A DNA stretch of 33,291 nucleotides from Clostridiales bacterium. Lineage in GTDB: Bacteria > Bacillota > Clostridia > Oscillospirales > CAG-272. Location: NCBI GenBank assembly GCA_011957885.1, contig BLMO01000213.1, positions 1 to 33,291 of the forward strand. Reading direction: 5' to 3'. The first letter of the stretch is position 1. Each line of letters begins with the position of its first letter. A program made the translations under genes and the position numbers. This document shows, one piece after another, positions 19,901 to 25,500 of this stretch. The notes under the pieces were generated by a model. The model saw only the letters and a program-made list of their open reading frames with translations, had not been told where the DNA came from and searched no databases.

Positions 19901-20065
19901 CTTCAAATCATCCTGATACTCCTGGAGCGTTACTCCTGTGGAGGCATTCTTGCCGCCATCCTCTGTATCGTCAGTATTTGCAGCAAACACCGGCGTTACA
20001 GATCCAATCAGCATCAACGCGCCCAGAGAGAACGCCAGAAGCTTTTTGGCCCTTCCTGTTTTCAT
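16907..20065 (-). CDS. Extracellular solute-binding protein with two N-terminal carbohydrate-binding-like domains
   Basis: A 1052-residue exported protein, more than twice the usual 400-550 for a sugar-binding protein. Order: signal peptide (1-29, cut after VFA; no lipobox); a beta-sandwich of CBM type (about 75-245, with SGFYSIRLTYSATGD and LEAGENVLTLEA); a second one (about 265-405, starting IKLEAEMPD, with GQWVKYKFECPASGLYDI); a helical region (about 410-545); a family 1 (MalE-like) binding domain (about 575-930, with LAGVGPDICLDAGDM, YGKAYGIPFLQGFAVMFVRD, KTWDELIALIP); and an acidic, Trp/Tyr-rich tail. The true start is the ATG at 20065, with GGAGG eight bases upstream, not an upstream TTG. 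It is the first gene of the operon. It presumably captures a large or bound glycan and delivers it to a permease pair. Confidence 0.9.
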   Translation of the reverse strand: MKTGRAKKLLAFSLGALMLIGSVTPVFAANTDDTEDGGKNASTGVTLQEYQDDLKLLTYEEYKTRYGYEDAERSGEEFTVDARDYFEASESAEVEKTTWEGRDCLKISENGSVSWKFDVPESGFYSIRLTYSATGDSTNDIERLFALNGRSPFEEARFIRLNKNWKFQFAGDTRDDAFVKDSAGNELNPDPYIDYVWDEYDVVDPNGYYLIPLEFYLEAGENVLTLEAIREPMAIEKITFYTYEEPASYEEVKKEYEDKGYKAADTEPIKLEAEMPDSVSAYTIYPIYDRTSAGTSPQDHAVIRRNTMGGDKWLSSGQWVKYKFECPASGLYDIVLRYEQATVKGMYTSRSLKINGEYPFLEAKYCQFPYDSKWQSAALNDGETTFQFYFEEGETYELEFEATKGTFTDILRQTAAAINSLNEDYMDLIKLTGTDPDVNRDYGFSRIMPDTIKDLGRQYNVLLQLVDYISEINGTRSENVSTLEQAALVIEKMVTDEKEIAANLQNLKSWISSLGTWLDEASKQYLQVDFLMIQPSGSELPRGDDSVWSSLAFEFKKFLSSFFTDYNSIGVESDEVVETTTNLEVWTSKGRDTAQLMKNLINTGFSQDTGIGANIKLTGQNVVLPSILAGVGPDICLDAGDMIEMALRGAILPLNDFDTFEEVTKRFSDTAMNNMTLYGKAYGIPFLQGFAVMFVRDDVMQSMGLEVPKTWDELIALIPTFQFNNMDIGFQADYRNFIYQRGGSLWEDEGLRTAFDSDEAIEAFSWLVNLYSQYDLNKEFEAANRFKSGEMPIILSDYQLYNTLQIFAPEIANLWSFYQLPGIQDPETGEINRTIATEPDGVYMTRDCRNPEAAWDLLDYIGSKEYQVNYSEEMVALLGPSAKQQLANIEALSEQPWTEKEYKTLEQCLRDSFNVPAYPGNYFVARYANFVINRGYTEGADPGEMLFEYASAMNKEITRKRREFKLMVDDEWQAIRAYMDFEDFSEWREYWNETYDITDVADNSCMDYSDEYEYSFRDWMDEHNVSVRSHESWEADVKADKTDLSYKEWLEK

Positions 20066-20211
20066 ATAAATTCCTCCTGAAAGTGTTGCCTGCGGCATTC
20101 GATACTGCCAAGGCTGAACAAGCTGCAAGCACAGCTATACCCGTTGCCGAAGCCCTCATTTATATCAAGCCGCGACAAACCACCGGGACAAAAAATCGCC
20201 TTTTGCCCCAT

Positions 20212-20221
20212 TTGTATACAA
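20212..20221. promoter_or_regulatory. Palindromic operator candidate at the operon start site
   Basis: TTGTATACAA, a perfect 10-bp palindrome covering the predicted +1 of the sugar-import operon. Its form resembles operators of GntR-family repressors of sugar genes (for example TreR-type TTGTATATACAA). No regulator gene is adjacent. Confidence 0.55.
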
Positions 20222-20224
20222 TAT

Positions 20225-20253
20225 ATGATACCACAAGCCTGATTCTATGTCAA
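20225..20253 (-). promoter_or_regulatory. Promoter of the seven-gene sugar-import operon
   Basis: On the minus strand TTGACA (20248-20253), a 17-bp spacer and TATCAT (20225-20230). The predicted start is near 20218, giving a leader of about 150 nt. The GH31 gene promoter has the same -10 box and spacing and nearly the same -35 box. Confidence 0.8.
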
Positions 20254-20265
20254 GTTGCTACATAA

Positions 20266-20670
20266 TAATATGCCGCTGCAAAGACGAGAAGAATCGGGCA
20301 AAATGCAGCTTCTGTTTTTCCGAAACTTTCCTTTTTTTCCGTTCGGCAAATTAAGCCAAATTTTCCCTTTTAGAATCCAAAAAACAATGTTAGTATAATT
20401 AACATTATGGTTATATATAAAGCATTTTTTCACAGTTCAATCACAAAATACAGCATTGCATCCAAAATAATGTTTATAATACTAACAATTTCAAAGAATG
20501 TGATGAAATTGTAAAATTGTCGTAAACGTACATTGATGCATGCAATTTTTGTTACATTTTCACATAAATTTAGAAATATTTTTTCCATGTGTACATTTTG
20601 CACAATTCGTTAAAATGCACTTAATTTATATAGTTAAAGCTACCAGCAAGAGGAGAAGCACAGACTTGCA
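20266..20670. other. AT-rich gene-free region upstream of the sugar-import operon
   Basis: About 400 bp with no convincing gene on either strand; the small open frames here lack ribosome sites and family features. It holds a 7-bp inverted repeat AATGTTA-N7-TAACATT at 20386-20406 and a related sequence at 20469-20490 (AATGTTTATAATACTAACAA), about 83 bp apart. Further on are similar TGTTACATTTTCACA and TGTACATTTTGCACA stretches. This looks like a regulatory or promoter-rich region. I see no known RNA family. Confidence 0.45.
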
Positions 20671-20740
20671 CCTCCTCCCAGTAAAAGGAAGTGGCACAGA
20701 GTACGCAAAACGGAAAAGGCTCCCCGGCAAAGGGATTGTC
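20671..20740 (+). repeat. Scrambled remnant of the intergenic repeat
   Basis: CTCCCAGTAAAAGGAAGTGG resembles a left module, and GGCTCCCCGGCAAAGGGA resembles an inverted right end, joined directly to TTGTC. It precedes full copy 3 by 13 bp, as partial units also precede copies 2 and 6. Confidence 0.5.
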
Positions 20741-20753
20741 TGCACCAACCTAA

Positions 20754-20914
20754 GCCTCCCTTGTGCAAAGGGAGGTGGCGCGGCGTAAGCCGTGTCGGTG
20801 GGATTGTTTTTTGCTTTTATTTTGGATAATTTGCAAATCGACAGTATTTTTTGGGACAATCCCTCAGTCACAGCTTTGCTGTGACAGCTCCCTTTGCTAG
20901 GGGGGAGCCTTTTT
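20754..20914 (+). repeat. MITE-like intergenic repeat, copy 3
   Basis: Full copy: left hairpin CCTCCCTTGTGCAAAGGGAGG, a GGCGCGGCGTAAGCCGTGTC arm, GGATTGT, core with TTTGCAAAT and GACAGTAT, ACAATCCCTCAG, a TCACAGC/GCTGTGA hairpin, and right end AGCTCCC...GGGGGAGCC followed by TTTTT. It lies between two minus-strand genes, just after the deacetylase stop. Confidence 0.88.
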
Positions 20915-20928
20915 ATGCTCATTCAAAT

Positions 20929-21891
20929 TCATCCCCATCCTAGGCGGGACAGCACGGCATTACCGCTCATTCCTCTGGAAACCCGTACACGGGAAAGCGC
21001 CAGAGGATCGCATCCGGAAGTATCTGCGCTGTTATGAGTTGTATAACCAAACCGATAGCATTTCGCCGCCTCCCCGATTACAAAATCATTGACCGTTCCG
21101 CCGGGATAGCAAATCGCTTGGGGGTACCTGCCCGTCAAATTATATAAAATCTCTCCGGACTGTGCAAACTGCCACGCCAAATCCTCCGCCGACAGCGAAG
21201 TTAGGGACGGATGGGTATGGGTATGGGATTCGAATCGAACAAGACCGCTCGCCGCCATTTCACGAATCATATCCTCTGTTAAATACCCGGGCATGTTGAT
21301 CTTAGATGTGATCATAAATACGGTCGCCTTTGCACCGTATTTCTTCAATATGGGAAACATCTGAGTATAATTATCTTCATACCCGTCGTCAAACGTAAGA
21401 ATAATGCTTTTCTTTTCCGTCAGAGCATATTCGTCTGCAAACAAAAATATACAGTCCGCCGCGCAAAGCTTCTGCAGATGATCCTCAAACTCAGTCGGAC
21501 GTACAAACAAATTGGTAAGCTCCGTATACGGCTGTTCCAAAATCAAATGATACATCAAAGCTGACGGTGCATATGTCCCAGTGGAGCCGTCATGATTGTC
21601 TCCTTTTGGCGACAGGTCAATATTTCCGCCGCCGGTGACTTCCATTGTTTGCAATGGGGCAGGCGCTGTCGTTTCGGGCGGCAGCGTTTCAGGTACCGTT
21701 GTTTCGGGCAAATCCGTGGTAACAGGCGTATCCGTCTGAACGGGAGACGAATCCATCGCATCTGCATACGTTGTTTGCTGTGCAGTTTCCGTGTTGGCAG
21801 AACGCAGCAGCGGCTGTGCGCAGCCTGCCGTCATGCAGGACAGCACCAGCACTGTCATCAAAAATGCAGTTATTTTCATATTTCTTTTCAT
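20929..21891 (-). CDS. Polysaccharide deacetylase (NodB domain, CE4), predicted lipoprotein
   Basis: A 320-residue exported enzyme that should remove N- or O-acetyl groups from a cell-surface or environmental polysaccharide. The N-terminus has a hydrophobic signal and a lipobox-like TAGC with cysteine 24, then a Thr/Pro-rich linker to about residue 95. The NodB domain shows motif 1 TFDDG (166-170, catalytic and metal Asp), motif 2 SHTHTH (222-227, metal His) and motif 3 CYPGG (261-265). The late motifs are only partly seen, so activity is likely but not certain. The ATG at 21891 is preferred over an upstream in-frame start because GGAGG lies six bases before it. It is a single gene, divergent from the Rrf2-comEC pair. 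The polymer is unknown. Confidence 0.9.
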   Translation of the reverse strand: MKRNMKITAFLMTVLVLSCMTAGCAQPLLRSANTETAQQTTYADAMDSSPVQTDTPVTTDLPETTVPETLPPETTAPAPLQTMEVTGGGNIDLSPKGDNHDGSTGTYAPSALMYHLILEQPYTELTNLFVRPTEFEDHLQKLCAADCIFLFADEYALTEKKSIILTFDDGYEDNYTQMFPILKKYGAKATVFMITSKINMPGYLTEDMIREMAASGLVRFESHTHTHPSLTSLSAEDLAWQFAQSGEILYNLTGRYPQAICYPGGTVNDFVIGEAAKCYRFGYTTHNSADTSGCDPLALSRVRVSRGMSGNAVLSRLGWG

Positions 21892-21963
21892 ATGACGCCT
21901 CCAATTCGGATCCTTCAATTCAGCCCGCCATGCAACGATTCATCAGCAGATCCTCATAATAGT

Positions 21964-21992
21964 ATTGTACATAATGAAGCAAATGCTGTCAA
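21964..21992 (-). promoter_or_regulatory. Promoter of the deacetylase gene
   Basis: On the minus strand TTGACA (21987-21992), a 17-bp spacer and TACAAT (21964-21969), giving a leader of about 65 nt. Confidence 0.75.
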
Positions 21993-22053
21993 TCTTTTTC
22001 TTTTTTCCAGAAATTGTACGATAAAATTCCATTTTCCAGCGATATCTTGTAAT

Positions 22054-22082
22054 TTGACGAAAAATGTTGTATTATGTTATAT
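22054..22082 (+). promoter_or_regulatory. Promoter of the Rrf2-comEC operon
   Basis: TTGACG (22054-22059), a 17-bp spacer and TTATAT (22077-22082). The start would fall about 25 nt before the Rrf2 ATG. Rrf2 regulators often repress their own promoter, but I cannot define a site. Confidence 0.6.
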
Positions 22083-22113
22083 GCACAGACACTAAATTAA
22101 GGAAGGTTGACAA

Positions 22114-22482
22114 ATGATCGTTTCTACAAAAGGCCGTTATGCACTACGGGTAATGCTGTCTCTTGCAGAAGAAAAAACTGCGAATTATGTTCCCCTGCGG
22201 GACATTGCGAAAAAAGAAGATATTTCTCTGAAATATCTGGAAAGCATCCTGGCGATTCTCAGCCGCGCCGGATTTGTGGACGCGCTGCGCGGAAGAGGCG
22301 GCGGATATCGGCTGACAAAAAATGCATCGGAATATACTGTCGGCAGCATACTGCAGTATACGGAGGGTTCAATGGCAGCAGCATCCTGTCCGGAGTGCGG
22401 CGATGGCGCATGCAACAGATCCAGTGCATGCAAAACACTTCCCCTGTGGAAAACCTCGACAAAATCGTTAGTGATTATTTAA
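22114..22482 (+). CDS. Rrf2-family transcriptional regulator, C-terminus frameshifted
   Basis: A 122-residue winged-helix regulator. The N-terminal pattern is typical of Rrf2/IscR/CymR: MIVSTKGRYALRVMLSLAE, a recognition helix in DISLKYLESILAIL, and a wing in LRGRGGGYRLTKNA. A cysteine-rich segment (CPECGDGACNRSSACKT, about residues 91-107) is where IscR-type members bind an Fe-S cluster, though the spacing differs. After PLW (22442-22449) the family's ending is in the other frame: GAAAACCTCGACAAAATC would read ENLDKI and continue with VSDYLSNITLEDL. One missing base therefore replaces the last helix with eight unrelated residues. The ribosome site AAGGAAGG lies upstream of the ATG. Confidence 0.88.
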   Translation: MIVSTKGRYALRVMLSLAEEKTANYVPLRDIAKKEDISLKYLESILAILSRAGFVDALRGRGGGYRLTKNASEYTVGSILQYTEGSMAAASCPECGDGACNRSSACKTLPLWKTSTKSLVII

Positions 22483-22553
22483 GTAATATCACGTTAGAGG
22501 ATCTGGCAGATCCGACCTTTTTCACCACTGACAGCCGTGACACGCCGACATGA
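22447..22553 (+). other. Orphaned C-terminal tail of the Rrf2 regulator
   Basis: In the frame one base out, codons from 22449 read ENLDKIVSDYLSNITLEDL and continue to a TGA at 22551-22553. This is a normal Rrf2 ending. That TGA overlaps the comEC start codon as ATGA, the usual coupling signal. So the undamaged gene would run 22114-22553 and be coupled to comEC. The cause is a 1-base deletion, a sequencing error or, less likely, programmed frameshifting; the site GGAAAAC is not a canonical slippery heptamer in the zero frame. Confidence 0.8.
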
Positions 22554-24889
22554 TCAGGAAAGAAATACGACTGCGGCCTTTATTTGGCGGATGTCTTGGT
22601 ATGTATCTGGGAGCGTGGATCCTCAATACGCTCCTGTCGCGCAGCGTATTCGGCACAAAAATCCGACTGAGTGCAGGCATTCTGTTTTTTCTGGCAGCAG
22701 GCATATTGATCCTGCAGCTTTGTCTGGGCAGAACTGCGCACCGCAAAACAAAAACAAAACGGGAGTCAGGAGCAAAAACAATTGGCTCCTGGTTCCCGTT
22801 TATTCTTGCGCTGCTGATCGGATGCAGCGCAGCCGGATGGCTTACCTGGAAAGAAGAACTGCAACAGGAATACTATGACAGTTTTGCCGGAAAAGAAGCA
22901 TCTGTCACAGGCATTGTAACAGACGTAATATGGAGCGGATCCTATGGCGGATATTATACGGTACATATTGACACTGTAGACGGAGAAAAGGAAGCATTTC
23001 AAATCAGTCTGGAGGCAGACAGCATATTGGAATTCGGCTGCGGTATTCGCGGAAACATCACTTTTGAAAAGCTTGGCGGGCAGCAAACAGACGATATAGA
23101 ACAACGCAACTATTCCCGCTCTAAAGGAATCCAAGCAGAAGCAACAGAGAACAGTCTGCGGGCGACTGACAAACAGCCGTCTCCCGTTCTTCGTCTTTTG
23201 CTGTGGGGTAAAAGTGTACAAAAGTATTTTTCCAATATCTTTATCCGTCTGCTTGGCGACGACGCGGGCGGCTTTGCCGCCGCGCTGTTCTTAGGAAACC
23301 GAAGTGTACTGCCTGACCATATCAAGCGGGATTTCACACGTCTCGGAATCTCCCATATTTTGGCGTTGAGCGGCATGCATCTGACCGTTGTTACAGGATT
23401 TGCCGGTGCAATCGGAAAGCGGATCGGCAGGCGGTGGGGAATCGGATTTTCCGTCACCGCAGCACTGCTGTATATGACAATTTCCGGCTTTTCTTCTTCC
23501 GTAACACGGGCAGGGATTATGCTGCTGATCTGTATGTTTTTAAAAATTTTAGGGAAAAGCAGCGACAGCTTCACCAATTTGGGCATTGCTGTCTGCACCA
23601 TTCTCCTATGCAGTCCCGGTGCCAGCCGGGACGTTAGCTTGCTTTTATCTTTTTGGGGCGTGCTGGCAGTGCTCTTATATAATCGGGCGGCAAAAACACC
23701 AGTGCTTGCGCCGGAAAAGAAGACCCGCAAAGGGCTTGGCGGTCTGATTTTAAAACAGCTGCGGTCTCTCGGCAATTTTTTCTTGCTTTCCGTCTGCGTA
23801 GTGCTGTTCATGCTGCCGCTGACCTGTCTGCTTTTCGGACAGTTTTCCCTGCTTGCCCCTCTCTCCTGCGTTGTGTTCACTCCTTTGGCAACAGTCCTGC
23901 TCTGGATGCTTCCCATTTTATTATTGATCTCTCCGTCGCCGCTGTTCACTGGGATACTGCTGCCGGCGGTACGATTGATCCTGGATATAACCATTGCACT
24001 GGCAGGAAAGCTGTCCGAACTGCGGGGAATTTGTGCATCTCTGCTGTATCCATTTGCACCGATACTTACTATTGCAATATTCTGTTTTATTCTCTGGGCA
24101 TTCTGTGCAGATCGTGGAAAACGGCTCCTACCTATAATCAGTACAACAGCGGCGGTGTTGGTACTGATCGGAAGCATCGCCGGCTGGCGCACACTGCATG
24201 CAGATCAGACAACGGCGGCAATGGTCAGCAATGACGTAACGGCCACACGGGCAGAGAAAAACGATGCAATTGTTATCACCAGCGGCGAGGACACTCTGCT
24301 GATTGACAATTCAGCGGGCGGATTTTCTAATTTGCGGCAAGGGATAGCCGCCTCCAAAAAGTGCTACTCCACAGAGATTGAAGCAGTTATGCTGACACAT
24401 CCCCACAAAAAGCACATTCTATCTTTGGAGAAACTTTGGAATCAGCAAAGAGTGCGGCAAATCTGGATTCCGAATGAGGACACAGAAATCTGCTATCAAA
24501 TATGTGAAAAGGCAGCAGCGTCAGGGATCAAAATCGTTACGTATACACCGGGAGAAACGCTGTCCTTTGGAAATACACAGGTAACTACCTATCAAAACGG
24601 ATTTTTAGAGCGTTCGGTTCAACCGATTGTCAGAGTGGATATTACAGCAAACGGAGAACGGATGGTATATCTGGGCGCTGCATATGCAGAAGCTTTTTCG
24701 CTGGATGAATTCAAGACAGAGCCTGCCCGAGTGATATGGTTCGGTTCCCACGGCCCTTTATATAAAAAGGATGCAGATGCATCCAACCTTGCAGCTGGTT
24801 CTGTTTTCTGCACCGGAGGTGCGGAGGAATATATGTATACTGGTGATATACTTCCATCAAAAAAACGGTTTCGATTCGGAGATGAATAA
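22550..24889 (+). CDS. comEC: ComEC/Rec2-family DNA uptake channel protein
   Basis: A 779-residue membrane protein of the ComEC family, which carries single-stranded DNA across the inner membrane during transformation. Two or three N-terminal helices are followed by a DUF4131-type soluble domain (about 105-200). The competence domain has many helices, and its signature HILALSGMHL is at 269-278. A metallo-beta-lactamase-like domain lies at the C-terminus (about 570-779). The lactamase metal motif, normally HxHxDH, reads HPHKKH (617-622), so the aspartate is replaced and nuclease activity is doubtful. The ATG at 22550 overlaps the frameshifted Rrf2 tail. No other competence gene is in the window. 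Confidence 0.92.
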   Translation: MIRKEIRLRPLFGGCLGMYLGAWILNTLLSRSVFGTKIRLSAGILFFLAAGILILQLCLGRTAHRKTKTKRESGAKTIGSWFPFILALLIGCSAAGWLTWKEELQQEYYDSFAGKEASVTGIVTDVIWSGSYGGYYTVHIDTVDGEKEAFQISLEADSILEFGCGIRGNITFEKLGGQQTDDIEQRNYSRSKGIQAEATENSLRATDKQPSPVLRLLLWGKSVQKYFSNIFIRLLGDDAGGFAAALFLGNRSVLPDHIKRDFTRLGISHILALSGMHLTVVTGFAGAIGKRIGRRWGIGFSVTAALLYMTISGFSSSVTRAGIMLLICMFLKILGKSSDSFTNLGIAVCTILLCSPGASRDVSLLLSFWGVLAVLLYNRAAKTPVLAPEKKTRKGLGGLILKQLRSLGNFFLLSVCVVLFMLPLTCLLFGQFSLLAPLSCVVFTPLATVLLWMLPILLLISPSPLFTGILLPAVRLILDITIALAGKLSELRGICASLLYPFAPILTIAIFCFILWAFCADRGKRLLPIISTTAAVLVLIGSIAGWRTLHADQTTAAMVSNDVTATRAEKNDAIVITSGEDTLLIDNSAGGFSNLRQGIAASKKCYSTEIEAVMLTHPHKKHILSLEKLWNQQRVRQIWIPNEDTEICYQICEKAAASGIKIVTYTPGETLSFGNTQVTTYQNGFLERSVQPIVRVDITANGERMVYLGAAYAEAFSLDEFKTEPARVIWFGSHGPLYKKDADASNLAAGSVFCTGGAEEYMYTGDILPSKKRFRFGDE

Positions 24890-24948
24890 TAAAATTGATG
24901 TACAAAAGGTCTTCTCAGCAAAGACAGACTTTATCTCAGGATGTTAAA

Positions 24949-25098
24949 GCCCCCCTTGTGCAAAGGAGGCACCCGCGTAAGCGGGCGGGGGATTGTTTAT
25001 ATGGGATCTTTTAGATAATCTGCAAATCGGCAGTATAGCTTAACAATCCCTCAGTCTCCGCAACGCGGAGCCAGCTCCCTTTATTGGGGAGGGCCTTT
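24949..25098 (+). repeat. MITE-like intergenic repeat, copy 4
   Basis: Left module CCCCCCTTGTGCAAAGGAGG, an arm with CCCGCGTAAGCGGG, GGGGGATTGTT, core with CTGCAAATCGGCAGTAT, AACAATCCCTCAG, a CTCCGCAACGCGGAG hairpin, and right end AGCTCCC...GGGGAGGGCC then TTTAT. It is the only terminator-like structure after comEC. Confidence 0.87.
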
Positions 25099-25150
25099 AT
25101 GAATTAAGCGTCAGTTCTCTTTGCTGAGCGAGGCTTTCATTTAAGGTCAA

Positions 25151-25300
25151 GCCTCCTTTGTGCAAAAGGAGGTGGCGCGCTGCTGGCGCGACGGAGGAAT
25201 TGTCCCTGCTATCATTCTAGTTGCACTGCAAATCGATAGCATTTCTTAAACAGTCCCTCACCCGCTCCGCGGGAGTTTCCTTTGCCGGGAACCTTTTTTT
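25151..25300 (+). repeat. MITE-like intergenic repeat, copy 5
   Basis: Lies 52 bp after copy 4 in the same orientation. Left hairpin CCTCCTTTGTGCAAAAGGAGG, arm GGCGCGCTGCTGGCGCG, GGAGGAATTGT, core with CTGCAAATCGATAGCAT, CAGTCCCTCA, a CCGCTCCGCGG hairpin, and right end TTTCCTTTGCCGGGAACC followed by seven T. Confidence 0.86.
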
Positions 25301-25304
25301 GGTG

Positions 25305-25360
25305 CGACATCGACAGTCCCTTATGAAGCCACGCAGCGGGTTCTCACACGGGGCTTTTTG
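25305..25360 (+). repeat. Second short repeat linked to copy 5
   Basis: Contains TATGAAGCCACGCAGCGGG and then TTCTCACAC. A matching sequence lies at the same place after copy 6 (32013-32065). The core can fold as a small CCAC-GCA-GTGG hairpin in the other copy. No other content is seen between copy 5 and the GH31 promoter. Confidence 0.65.
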
Positions 25361-25399
25361 TAGTTTTATACTGCACACTATCTTTTTCCAAAAAATCAA

Positions 25400-25428
25400 T
25401 TGACTTTCTCCCCTGTTTCTTGTATCAT
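25400..25428 (+). promoter_or_regulatory. Promoter of the GH31 gene
   Basis: TTGACT (25400-25405), a 17-bp spacer and TATCAT (25423-25428). It is nearly identical in boxes and spacing to the sugar-import operon promoter. Confidence 0.78.
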
Positions 25429-25441
25429 GAAACAAAAATCA

Positions 25442-25486
25442 GCGTGATCCATACGATAGCAAAATCGTAAATCCCCTTTTTCACGC
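25442..25486 (+). promoter_or_regulatory. Structured leader ahead of the GH31 gene
   Basis: An outer pairing GCGTGA (25442-25447) with TCACGC (25481-25486) encloses a hairpin TACGAT-AGCAAA-ATCGTA (25452-25469). The right outer arm ends directly against the AGGA ribosome site at 25487-25490. It may influence translation. Confidence 0.45.
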
Positions 25487-25500
25487 AGGAAAGCATGCGA

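Noticed and set aside
20066..20128. Upstream TTG start adding 21 residues to the solute-binding protein
   Set aside because: The added residues are not signal-like, and a strong GGAGG precedes the ATG at 20065, which opens a normal signal peptide.
20245..20433. 62-residue minus-strand frame upstream of the importer operon
   Set aside because: It overlaps the operon promoter region, has no ribosome site and has AT-driven composition.
24949..25300. CRISPR-like array from the clustered repeats
   Set aside because: Only two units about 200 bp apart, with internal hairpins and no short regular spacers or cas genes.
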